Origin: Candidatus Hopanoidivorans cymbastelae
GTDB taxonomy: Bacteria > Actinomycetota > Acidimicrobiia > Acidimicrobiales > Hopanoidiivorantaceae
Direction of reading: 5' to 3'
DNA: 60,774 nt
Assembly: GCA_028283145.1 (NCBI GenBank)
Contig: JAPYNY010000056.1
Span: 1 to 60,774, forward strand
Shown: piece by piece, positions 43,276-51,305 of the stretch
How positions within the stretch are numbered: the stretch's first letter is position 1
How the letters are laid out: each line of letters opens with the position of its first letter
Notes under the pieces: model-generated
Database searches by the model: none
What the model was told of the DNA's origin: nothing
Seen by the model: the letters and a program-made list of their open reading frames with translations, nothing else
Translations under genes and position numbers: made by a program

Positions 43276-45896
43276 GAATTAATGCCATCCGCTTGCGCAA
43301 TGTCCGCATGGTCGGGTCTAAAGGCTTGGCCATAGAAGATATCCCCGACGGCCTATCCATGCTGGCGGCTCCTAACGAACGCGGCAAGACAACTATTTTT
43401 GAATCGCTGCGAACTGTGCTTTTCGAAAAACATAAAGCCAGAAATCAGAACGTCAAGAAAATTTTACGAGAGCCGGGAATGGCAGCGGTTATTGAGCTTG
43501 ACTTCACTGAAGACGACAAATCATACAGACTGACAAAGCAATACATAAAAGGCGAAAGGGCCAAGCTAGTTGATCTTGAGAGTGGAACAGCTTTGTTCCA
43601 CGGCGATGAGGTTCATGATTGGTTAATTGACCGCATCGGAGCCTCCAAACCTGGCGAGGGGCCAACAGGTCTGCTTTGGGTTGAGCAGGGAGAGTCCATG
43701 AAAGCGCCGGATGCTGGAGAATCTGGAAAGAGTTTGTTGGCAAGCTTGCTTGAACGTCAAATCGGTGATATAACCGGGGGAGAACGCGCCCGCAAGCTTT
43801 TGGCACGAACGCAAGATGAACTCAGCTTGATGGTAACCAAAACTGGCAAACCCAGAACCAATACTGACTACAAGCGTGAAATTGACGAGAGAGATAGAAT
43901 CTCTGAACAATTGCACGAAGCCAAAGAGCTCATCAGCAATTCCGAAGAACTGCTCAGCGAGCTAGACCGGCTGGAAAACTCTATTGAAAAACTTCAGGAT
44001 CCGGCTCAAATCGAGGAAATTGAAGCCGACATTGAAGAGGCCCGTTCCGAACGCGAAAAGGCAAGAGCGGCGCACCAAGTCATTGAAGCATTGAAAGACA
44101 GCTTGCAGGACAAATCTGAGACCACACAACGCGCTGAAGACGAGCTTGCGGAATTCAGGCAACACCGGCTAGAAGTAAATGACCTTGGTGCCACTCTCAG
44201 CCAGATCCAGACAGAGCGCATCAGATTGGTGGCTGAACTTGAACCCTTGGAAGAAACCATCCGCGAGCTCAAGAACAAAGAGTTAGAAGCTGAAGCCAAG
44301 CAAAAAGAGGCCAGCTTGATTGCCAAGCAAAGCAGGGAAGCAGCCAAACTGAAAGCCGATGAAGAACAGCTAGCCCAAGCTGAACAGCAATTAGAGAAAG
44401 CCAATGCCATCGCTGGCGAACTGGAAGGATTGAAAACAAAACTTTCAGCCAACCAAGCAACAGAAGAAACACTGGAAAACATCAAGGAATCAATCAAGCA
44501 ATTAGAAGTTGCCAGAGCGCGGCTAGAAAGCTTGAGAACGCTTCTGATGCCAGAGCTTACAGTCGAAGGAGAGGCGAAGGTAAAGCTGGACGACCTGCCA
44601 TTGACTGAAAATGTTTATCTTTCGGGCAGACAAGTGCTGTCTTTGGACAATTTAGGCCAAATAATTTTTGAAGCCAACGACCCTGATGATGCCAGACAGG
44701 AATTTGAAGCCGCCGAAACCAAGCTGAACGAACAACTTGAGGCTATCGGAGCCAATGATTTTGCTGCGGCTGAGCGGGCTGGCCTAGAGCGAAGGGAAAT
44801 TGAAAAAAACTTTGAAAGACGTCAGTATCAACTTGAGCAGCTGACACCCGATGGCTTGGCATCTCTGCAAGCTGAGCGAGATGAATTGGCTGCCAATGTT
44901 GCAGCCGCAGGCCAAGACAGCAGCAACGAAGCATTGCCCGATGTCCAAACAGCCGAAAACGAATTAGAACTAGCACGAGATCGCTTTGACAGCTTGCGCA
45001 GCCAAAAATCAGACAAAGAAGAAAACCGCCAGTCACTCAAAGACAAGATTGCCGAACTTGATGCCGATATGCAAAAAATCAAAGCCCGCCGCGATGTGCT
45101 ATTGGAAAAGCTCGGCAGCCAAGACCAATGGGAGCAAAAGGAAAAAGTGCTTACAGAAAAGCACAAGCAAGCACAACAAGACGAGTTGAAGCATCAAAGC
45201 GACATTGAGCAGAAAGAAAAAGAGACAACATCACTGGAGGCTGCAGAGCATAATTTACAACGACTGGAAGATTCCAAATCAGAAATCACTCACGACCTTG
45301 CAAAAAAACGTGAACGCCGGGCAGATATTCAGGGGCAACTGAAATCTATTTCTGATGGGGGGCCGCAGGAGTTGCGCAACAATCTTCAAGAAAGACTGGA
45401 AGCTTGCGAAAATCGCGTCAACGCTTATGAGCGAAGAATAAAAATTCTCACACTTGTAAAGAACGAGCTTGAGGAAGCGCAGAGCAACCTTACGCAAACT
45501 TTTCTGAAACCTGTAGCCAATGAGCTTTCCCCGTTGCTACGGGTGGTAATACCGGGGGCAGATGTATCCCTTGGAGATGATTTCACCGCTGAGAAGGTCA
45601 AGCGTTTAGGACGAGTTGAAACCCTTGCTTCGCTCAGCGGTGGCACAAAAGAACAAATTGCTGTCCTCACTAGGCTCGCTTTTGCCAAGCTGATGGCAAA
45701 CCGAGGACGAGAAATGCCGGTGGTCCTAGACGATGCTCTGGTGTGGTGCGATGATGAGCGCCTTGAAAAAGTCTTCACTGCCTTGCGCATGGCAGCAAAT
45801 GATATCCAATGCATCGTGTTGACTTGCCACGAGAGTGCTTTTCGGCGACTAGGCGCTCCCTCGCTGGAACTCCAAACCTGGCCATTGCAAGACTAG
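43272..45896 (+). CDS. SbcC/Rad50/YhaN-like AAA ATPase without a zinc hook
   Basis: 874 aa. N-terminal Walker A (APNERGKTTIFESL, about residues 33-46) and C-terminal signature LSGGTKEQIAVLTRLAFAKLM plus Walker B VVLDDALVWCDD, separated by two long coiled coils. Rad50 and SbcC have a C-x-x-C zinc hook at the tip of the coil; no CxxC exists here. A compact segment at about residues 425-485 (LTVEGEAKVKLDDLPLTENVYLSGRQV) interrupts the coils instead, resembling the YhaN type. With the phosphoesterase it would process DNA ends. Its place beside restriction and toxin genes suggests a defence role. Confidence 0.88.
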   Translation: MRINAIRLRNVRMVGSKGLAIEDIPDGLSMLAAPNERGKTTIFESLRTVLFEKHKARNQNVKKILREPGMAAVIELDFTEDDKSYRLTKQYIKGERAKLVDLESGTALFHGDEVHDWLIDRIGASKPGEGPTGLLWVEQGESMKAPDAGESGKSLLASLLERQIGDITGGERARKLLARTQDELSLMVTKTGKPRTNTDYKREIDERDRISEQLHEAKELISNSEELLSELDRLENSIEKLQDPAQIEEIEADIEEARSEREKARAAHQVIEALKDSLQDKSETTQRAEDELAEFRQHRLEVNDLGATLSQIQTERIRLVAELEPLEETIRELKNKELEAEAKQKEASLIAKQSREAAKLKADEEQLAQAEQQLEKANAIAGELEGLKTKLSANQATEETLENIKESIKQLEVARARLESLRTLLMPELTVEGEAKVKLDDLPLTENVYLSGRQVLSLDNLGQIIFEANDPDDARQEFEAAETKLNEQLEAIGANDFAAAERAGLERREIEKNFERRQYQLEQLTPDGLASLQAERDELAANVAAAGQDSSNEALPDVQTAENELELARDRFDSLRSQKSDKEENRQSLKDKIAELDADMQKIKARRDVLLEKLGSQDQWEQKEKVLTEKHKQAQQDELKHQSDIEQKEKETTSLEAAEHNLQRLEDSKSEITHDLAKKRERRADIQGQLKSISDGGPQELRNNLQERLEACENRVNAYERRIKILTLVKNELEEAQSNLTQTFLKPVANELSPLLRVVIPGADVSLGDDFTAEKVKRLGRVETLASLSGGTKEQIAVLTRLAFAKLMANRGREMPVVLDDALVWCDDERLEKVFTALRMAANDIQCIVLTCHESAFRRLGAPSLELQTWPLQD

Positions 45897-46060
45897 TTAG
45901 CTTGGCTGTTTTTCAGCCCGGTTTTTTGGCTAACTTTTTTGGCCACTCCGTCAGCAATTCATGCCCAGCCGACCCGCCATCGGTTCACACCCGGCTGGCT
46001 CGCCGAACACCTTCCCTCCGTCACGCCCCCATCCCCTTATCACACGCCCCCGTCTCCTCA

Positions 46061-47155
46061 TCAATAGTCGTTGGGATCAATGCTGCCGTCTTGCAGCCCA
46101 GCGTCTATGCGTCTCAACTCAGCGTCAATCTTGGTGATCTTGCTTATTGAATCCCAGAAATCGTGGTAGTCGGCCAGCCCAACTTCTCCCACAAAGTTGC
46201 CGCCTTGGAAATTTTCAATCAACTCCCTCACGCCAGCCGCAATGAGCTTCATGGCACTGGAAACCAGACAGGGGCGCGCCTGGGGGACAGTCTCCCACTG
46301 GTCGGCGTCAACGCCGATGCAAAACACGCCAGGGAAACCAGCAGTTTCAATGAGCGCCCCGTTGCCGGTCGTGCCGCCACCGCCAAAAACCACATCGGCG
46401 CCTTGGGCAATGTTTTGGCGGGCGTTGGAAGCACCCCACTCAGGGTCGGAGAAAGCCTCGTCCAAACCACCCGGATGGTAGGTGGCAATCACCTCTATAT
46501 TGGGGTTGATGTAGCGAGCGCCTGAAGCGTATCCTTCGGTGAATTCCACCACAGGCGGAGCTGAGTCAGTCCCCACTACAGCTGCCACCACTCCAGATTC
46601 AGATAACAAACCCGCCAACGCCCCAGCCAGAAAACCTGCCTGCCTCTCAGGGAAAATCAGCCCTGCGAGATTGGTGATAGCTGTGTTTTGGGGCTGGTCA
46701 ACACCAATGAAATTGATGTTTGGATATTTGGCTGCGGCTTCGGTGGTAGCCTCTGTGATGGCAAAGCCGACCGTAACTATGACGTCATAGCCCTCATCGG
46801 CAAACTGCGCGATATTGCTGGTGTAGTCCTGAGCGTCTTGGGTTTCAATGAAATCAGCTTTGGCACCCAACTCTAGCGCAGCCAAGCTGACGCCTTCCCA
46901 AGCCGACTGGTTGAAGGAGCGGTCATCTATTTCGCCACCATCGGTAACCAAGCCGATGCATATGGTTTCGCTGAGCGAGCAGTTGTCGCTGGCGGTCAGG
47001 GCTTCAGATGCCACGGCGGTTGAATCGTTGCCTTTTTCTCCACAGGCAACAACAACCAAGACAACGGCACAAAACAGTGCCGTGATACGCCAGGAAGTCC
47101 AAGGCAAAACGCGCCAGGAGCGCCAGAATGATTTGTCTCGCACAAAAGCCAACAT
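46061..47155 (-). CDS. BMP/PnrA-family substrate-binding lipoprotein
   Basis: 364 aa. A long N-terminus with a hydrophobic segment ends in a lipobox (VVVAC, Cys about 38). The domain matches the BMP/Med/PnrA family: IGLVTDGGEIDDRSFNQSAWEGV, YDVIVTVGFAITEATTEAAAKYP, NLAGLIFPERQAGFLAGALAGLLS, FGGGGTTGNGALIETA and FCIGVDADQWETVPQARPCLVSSAMK. Characterised members bind purine nucleosides for ABC import. The start is 9 bp after the cupin gene, in an operon with mtnA. No permease or ATPase gene is nearby. Confidence 0.92.
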   Translation of the reverse strand: MLAFVRDKSFWRSWRVLPWTSWRITALFCAVVLVVVACGEKGNDSTAVASEALTASDNCSLSETICIGLVTDGGEIDDRSFNQSAWEGVSLAALELGAKADFIETQDAQDYTSNIAQFADEGYDVIVTVGFAITEATTEAAAKYPNINFIGVDQPQNTAITNLAGLIFPERQAGFLAGALAGLLSESGVVAAVVGTDSAPPVVEFTEGYASGARYINPNIEVIATYHPGGLDEAFSDPEWGASNARQNIAQGADVVFGGGGTTGNGALIETAGFPGVFCIGVDADQWETVPQARPCLVSSAMKLIAAGVRELIENFQGGNFVGEVGLADYHDFWDSISKITKIDAELRRIDAGLQDGSIDPNDY

Positions 47156-47164
47156 AGAGACATC

Positions 47165-47758
47165 TCAGGTGAGCGCGATGATCCTAGCTTCAGCCGCGGG
47201 CCAGCGTTGTATCAGCTCAGCTCGGTCACCCAGCGTAAAATCTTCCTGCCTATAGGGAGGCGACATGGTCGTTCCGAGCAGTGTCCAGCTGCCAAGGCTA
47301 GATGAGCCCTGCCAAACGCCGCCAGGCACCGGCACTTGAGGTCGGTGGCCGCTTGGAAGGTCGGGGCCGACCAATTGGATGGCGTGACTGCCGTCCGGGT
47401 AGAGCAACACCAGCTCCAGCGGGGCGCCCAGATACCAGTGGTAAATTTCTGGCCCTGAGAGCCGATGCATTTTGGACACTTCCCCATCGCAAAGAAGATA
47501 GTAGATGGCCGTGGAGTTTTGGTCTCGGTAGGTTTGCGCCCACAAGCCACCTTCTTCGGCAAGGGGTTGCAAGCCCAGCAATTCCGCCACCTCGGGGCCG
47601 GACATTTGGGAAGCTTGAGGCGCAAAGGACTCCCGCGCTGCGCCTGCGCCGCCACTTCCCGGCCCAACACCGCCAACGACCGGCCCCACCCCGACACCAC
47701 CCGAGCCGGCCCCGACACCACCCGAGCCCGCCGCCGCCGAATCAGCCGAATCGGCCAT
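47165..47758 (-). CDS. Cupin family protein (DUF985 type)
   Basis: 197 aa. The first 45 residues are Gly/Val/Ser repeats (GSGGVGAGSGGVG). The cupin_5 domain then shows MSGPEVAELLGLQPLAEEGGLWAQTYRD, AIYYLLCDGEVSKMHRLSGPEIYHWYLGAPLEL, GVWQGSSSLGSWTLLGTTMSPPYRQEDFTLG and a terminal segment. His and Glu of the metal motif are in KMHRLSGPEIYHW. Role unknown; sugar or small-ligand binding is typical of the family. The start overlaps the 3' end of mtnA by 17 bp. Confidence 0.85.
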   Translation of the reverse strand: MADSADSAAAGSGGVGAGSGGVGVGPVVGGVGPGSGGAGAARESFAPQASQMSGPEVAELLGLQPLAEEGGLWAQTYRDQNSTAIYYLLCDGEVSKMHRLSGPEIYHWYLGAPLELVLLYPDGSHAIQLVGPDLPSGHRPQVPVPGGVWQGSSSLGSWTLLGTTMSPPYRQEDFTLGDRAELIQRWPAAEARIIALT

Positions 47759-48941
47759 TCAGCACCTCACCCCGGTCCAAGCGAATAACCCTGCGGTTGA
47801 CAACAATCGCGGTGATGAGGCTCGCGGGAGTCACATCAAAAGCTGGATTTTGGGTGGGCGCGCCCTCCACCGACAGCAGCTTTCCATGGATAGACCTGAC
47901 CTCGTGCGGCCCTCTGTCTTCTATTTCAATGTCTTGACCTGACGGGGTAGCGAGATCAACCGTGGATTCAGGTGCAACCACCAGCAAAGGCACACCCGCA
48001 TATTGTGCCCCCAGAGCCAGCGAAAAAGTGCCTATCTTGTTGGCGGTGTCGCCGTTGGCAGCTATGCGATCGGCGCCAGTCAAAACCACGTCAACTCCCC
48101 CCTGCGCCAAAAGCGCTGGCCCGGCGCTGTCCACGACCAGCTCATAGGACGCGCCCATCTGCGACAACTCCCAGGTGGTCAACCTGGCGCCTTGGAGCAG
48201 TGGTCTGGTTTCCAAGACGATGGCTGCGGCCAGCCGCCCTTGCTCATGCAGCGTTTGGATGACTGCCAAAGCTGTGCCTCTCTCAACCGTTGCCAACCCA
48301 CCTGTGTTGCAAATTGTCATGGCTCGGATCTTGGGCTTGCCTACCAGCTCACAGACCAACTCAGCACCCCGCTCTCCCATGGCTTTGGAAGCGGCGATCT
48401 CCTCGTCTCGGATTTTCAAGGCCTCCTCCAAAACCGCCTTGAAACCTTGCTGGGCTTTGGCAACCACCCTGTCCACCATGCGAGCCAAATTCACAGCCGT
48501 GGGTCGGGCTTGTCGCAGGGCTGCAACCGCCTGCTGGAATTCTGGCGGCAGCGCTTCCGATGCTGATGCGCTTGATGCTAATGTCGCCGGCGCCTGCTGC
48601 CGACCCTGCCGACCGCAATGCTCTTGGAATGCCAACACCACGCCAAAAGCTCCAGCAACGCCAATCGCCGGTGCCCCGCGCACAGCCAATCGCCGGATCG
48701 CCTCAATCAAGTCGGCCGTTTTTGTGAGCTTTAGAAATTTGACTTCGTGGGGCAACAACGTCTGGTCAATTATTACAACAGCTCCGGGAGAGGCAACAAC
48801 GTTGAAGTCCGCTCCCATAAAACTGGTGAATTCAGCAGCAGGCACATCATCCACACATTCGCCAACACCAAGGGAATTGCTTTCCCAATCCACGGCACGC
48901 GGCACCGGCGAATTTCCAACATTGCTGTGTGATGCCACCAT
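47742..48941 (-). CDS. mtnA: S-methyl-5-thioribose-1-phosphate isomerase
   Basis: 399 aa against about 340-350 in the family. Methionine-salvage enzyme converting methylthioribose-1-phosphate to methylthioribulose-1-phosphate. Visible: IDQTLLPHEVKFLKL, RRLAVRGAPAIGVAGAFGV, ICNTGGLATVERGTALAVIQ, ETRPLLQGARLTTWEL, VDVVLTGADRIAANGDTANKIGTFSLA and the active-site Cys/Asp in these segments. It has an N-terminal extension of about 40 residues and an Ala/Ser insertion near residue 120 (LASSASASEALPP). TATGAT lies 6 nt before ATG 48941, arguing for a leaderless transcript and this start, although ATG 48818 is possible. Confidence 0.93.
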   Translation of the reverse strand: MVASHSNVGNSPVPRAVDWESNSLGVGECVDDVPAAEFTSFMGADFNVVASPGAVVIIDQTLLPHEVKFLKLTKTADLIEAIRRLAVRGAPAIGVAGAFGVVLAFQEHCGRQGRQQAPATLASSASASEALPPEFQQAVAALRQARPTAVNLARMVDRVVAKAQQGFKAVLEEALKIRDEEIAASKAMGERGAELVCELVGKPKIRAMTICNTGGLATVERGTALAVIQTLHEQGRLAAAIVLETRPLLQGARLTTWELSQMGASYELVVDSAGPALLAQGGVDVVLTGADRIAANGDTANKIGTFSLALGAQYAGVPLLVVAPESTVDLATPSGQDIEIEDRGPHEVRSIHGKLLSVEGAPTQNPAFDVTPASLITAIVVNRRVIRLDRGEVLNGRFG

Positions 48942-48970
48942 AAGTCAATCATAAATTATCCGCTGACTTC

Positions 48971-49069
48971 CAAGCATGCACGGCCACACGGGCAGCCGGA
49001 TAGATAGCTGTGCAACACCTGTGGGTTACTATTTTCCCCAAGAAACCCAACTAAACTAAGGAGCAACAA
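48971..49069 (+). repeat. Duplicated upstream region, copy A
   Basis: About 100 bp before the coiled-coil gene at 49070 is closely similar to 49869-49969 before its paralog. Shared parts include CAAGCATGCACGG, CACACGGGCAGCCGGA and the 10-mer AGCTGTGCAA (49006). A TACTAT possible -10 box and AAGGAGCAA ribosome site complete it. The promoter was duplicated with the gene. Confidence 0.75.
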
Positions 49070-49504
49070 ATGTCTCTTCAACTCTTTGCCGCAGCCACCG
49101 ATCACGCCATCGCATGGGGCGTCCCAAGCGTCCTCGCCCTGCTTTCCGGAGCCCTGTTGTACGCCATCTGGCAAGTCGTCAAATCCCTCCAAGCCCAAAT
49201 CAACGGGCTCAGCGCCGACATGAACAGCCTCCGCGCCGAAGTGAACAGCCTCCGCGCCGACATGAACGAACTCCGTGCGGAAATGCGAACAGAGATAAAC
49301 ACCTCTATGACCAACTTCCGTATGGAAATCCGAGCAGAGATGCAAGCAGGTTTTCAAAGGATGGAAGACAAAATTGACGCTCTGACAGTCCGTATGGGGA
49401 CCACGGAAGAGAGAGTAGCAATATTAGAAACCACAGTGCGACACAGATGTTTCCCACTCGAGGCACTCAGCGAAACAGAGGAGGGTTCTAAGGTCCTCGC
49501 CTAA
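49070..49504 (+). CDS. Membrane-anchored coiled-coil protein (family copy 3)
   Basis: 144 aa, AAGGAGCAA site 5 nt before the ATG. N-terminal hydrophobic segment (HAIAWGVPSVLALLSGALLYAIW, residues 10-32) and then a coiled coil with 7/11-residue repeats (ADMNSLRAEVNSLRADMNELRAEMRTEI), followed by MEDKIDALTVRMGTTEERVAILETTV and a 24-residue tail (EGSKVLA end). Nearly identical at its N-terminus to the gene at 49970. Function unknown. Confidence 0.75.
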   Translation: MSLQLFAAATDHAIAWGVPSVLALLSGALLYAIWQVVKSLQAQINGLSADMNSLRAEVNSLRADMNELRAEMRTEINTSMTNFRMEIRAEMQAGFQRMEDKIDALTVRMGTTEERVAILETTVRHRCFPLEALSETEEGSKVLA

Positions 49505-49529
49505 CTAGGCAAACCTTTCCCCACAAAAC

Positions 49530-49785
49530 CTATTTGACTTTGAAGCCGAAGTTATAGCAGTTACTGGCTTCAGTAGGGCCTTGCCAGCGGTGCGGCACAG
49601 TACTTAGACGAAGCAGGTGGCCAAGCCGGGTTGCACACGGCCAAAAGCCGACCCCTACGCTGACAACATACCATCTGCCTTAAAGTTACCGCGGAGAGTA
49701 TTCGCGCGGCAAATCTTTGCCTCAGAGTAGAAGCGGCATCAAGAATCCCGGCTGATTTGAATTTCAAATTCGCGTTGGAGGATTC
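49530..49785 (+). pseudogene. Relic of a short-chain dehydrogenase gene
   Basis: The sequence after the first coiled-coil gene is a decayed copy of the start of the SDR gene at 50515. FDFEAEVIAVTGFS here corresponds to FDFENQVVIITGAS there, then AKPGCTRPKAD to AKLVLHGHSRA, with an in-frame TAG near 49605. Weaker similarity to the next 100 bp of the SDR gene follows (LNFK region). It shows that a coiled-coil plus SDR unit was duplicated and the first SDR copy was lost. Confidence 0.7.
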
Positions 49786-49868
49786 CTAAACAGTGATGTC
49801 TCCTTTATCTCCGTCGGCACTCAGAAATCCGCTTCTTCAAACCACAGCACGTGGCATTAGCCAGCCGC

Positions 49869-49969
49869 CAAGCATGCACGGTCACACGGGCAGCCGGACT
49901 GACAGCTGTGCAACACCTATGGGTTACTATTTCGCCCAAGCAAACCCAACTAAAATAAGGAGCAAGCAA
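49869..49969 (+). repeat. Duplicated upstream region, copy B
   Basis: Counterpart of 48971-49069, offset about 898-900 bp. It includes AGCTGTGCAA at 49904, 66 bp before the ATG at 49970, and AAGGAGCAAGCAA as ribosome site. Confidence 0.75.
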
Positions 49970-50386
49970 ATGTCTCTTCAACTTTTCGCCGCAGCCACAG
50001 ACCATGCCATTGCATGGGGCGTCCCAAGCGTCCTCGCCCTGCTCTCCGGAGCCCTGTTGTATGCCATCTGGCAAGTGGTCAAAGCACTCCAAGCCCAAAT
50101 CGACGGACTCCGCGCCGACATGAACAGCCTCCGGCAGGAAATCCGCACCGAAATGAACGCTTCCCTGAGTGCGTTCCGACAAGAAATGCGAGCCGAGATG
50201 AGTGCGTTCCGACAGGAAATACGAGCAGAGATGAACGAATTCCGCACCGAAATCAGGGCTGAGATGAGTGCATTCCGACAAGAAATCCGAGCAGAAATGA
50301 GCGAAGGTTTTCAAAGAATGGATGACAAAATTGACGCTCTGACAGACCGAGTAGAGCAGCTGGAAATCCGAGAGTGGAGCAGCTAG
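49970..50386 (+). CDS. Membrane-anchored coiled-coil protein (family copy 4, C-terminus frameshifted)
   Basis: 138 aa from ATG 49970, chosen for its AAGGAGC site and its match to copy 3; the frame itself is open further upstream. Same N-terminal membrane segment, then a coil with an expanded set of short repeats (EIRTEMN, EMRAEMSAFRQ, EIRAEMNEFRT). Near the end GTAGAGCAGCT (50351) is repeated with one change as GTGGAGCAGCT (50374), 23 bp apart, which is not a multiple of three. This imperfect duplication shifts the frame and gives a stop at 50386. The lost tail is still readable in another frame up to TAA at about 50493 (EGSEVFV against EGSKVLA in copy 3). Confidence 0.72.
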   Translation: MSLQLFAAATDHAIAWGVPSVLALLSGALLYAIWQVVKALQAQIDGLRADMNSLRQEIRTEMNASLSAFRQEMRAEMSAFRQEIRAEMNEFRTEIRAEMSAFRQEIRAEMSEGFQRMDDKIDALTDRVEQLEIREWSS

Positions 50387-50514
50387 AAAACAGGATGGCG
50401 AAAACTGTGAAGACAAAGGCCACAGTGAGGCATTGGTATCAACCACCAGCCGCACCTAGCCGAGCAAAAGAAGGTTCTGAGGTCTTCGTCTAACACCTCC
50501 ATTGCAACAAAACT

Positions 50515-51261
50515 TTGTTTGACTTTGAAAACCAAGTCGTCATAATTACAGGTGCCAGCGGGAGCATCGGCAGCGGTATAGCTCAATGCTTCAGCGAAAC
50601 AGGGGCCAAGCTGGTTCTGCACGGCCACAGCCGAGCACCTGCGTTGCCAGCAAATTCCAGCCCACAAAACTGCGCAACGATCACAGCAGATTTGGCCGAC
50701 CCAGCCGGGCCAAAAGCCATCGTCAAGGCTGCCTTAGAAAATTTCAATCAAGTTGACGTGCTCATCAACAACGCTGCCGTTCAGCAAGTTGAGCCTTTGG
50801 AAGAGCTGCCCGACTCCAGCTGGCAGCAAATGTTGGACATCAACTTGACGGCTGCGCACCGCCTGACACAAGCAGTGGCCAGTCTGATGATTGAAGAACA
50901 AACAGGCGGCAGCATCATCCACATAGCTTCCATTGAAGGTCTTCAACCGGCGCCTGGGCACAGCCATTACGCCACCACCAAAGCTGCGCTCATTATGCAT
51001 GCCCGAGCCGCTGCTGCCGAATACGGCCCGCACAACATCAGAGTTAACTCGGTGTCGCCTGGGCTAATCTACCGCCCAAAACTAGAAGAACAGTGGCCCC
51101 AAGGCGTGGCACGCTGGCAAAACTCTGCCGCCCTGAAGCGGCTGGGGACACCAACCGACGTCGCTAATGCCTGCATGTTTTTAGCTTCGCCCTTGGCTAG
51201 CTGGATAACAGGCGCCAATTTGGTGGTGGATGGAGGTGTCTCAACCAAGCCGACTTGGTGA
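50515..51261 (+). CDS. Short-chain dehydrogenase/reductase (SDR)
   Basis: 248 aa. Classical SDR: cofactor loop TGASGSIGSG, NNAA, the catalytic Ser in IIHIASIEG and YATTK, then PGLIYRPK and the terminal ITGANLVVDGGVS. It is probably an NAD(P)(H)-dependent oxidoreductase; the substrate is not predictable. The start is a TTG at 50515 without a visible Shine-Dalgarno sequence. It follows the coiled-coil gene closely and may depend on its transcript. It is convergent with nuoN. A degenerate copy of its 5' part lies at 49530. Confidence 0.88.
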   Translation: MFDFENQVVIITGASGSIGSGIAQCFSETGAKLVLHGHSRAPALPANSSPQNCATITADLADPAGPKAIVKAALENFNQVDVLINNAAVQQVEPLEELPDSSWQQMLDINLTAAHRLTQAVASLMIEEQTGGSIIHIASIEGLQPAPGHSHYATTKAALIMHARAAAAEYGPHNIRVNSVSPGLIYRPKLEEQWPQGVARWQNSAALKRLGTPTDVANACMFLASPLASWITGANLVVDGGVSTKPTW

Positions 51262-51305
51262 GGGGTGTGGCAGCTAGGTCAAGCGCAACTCCGCTCAGCC
51301 TGCAA

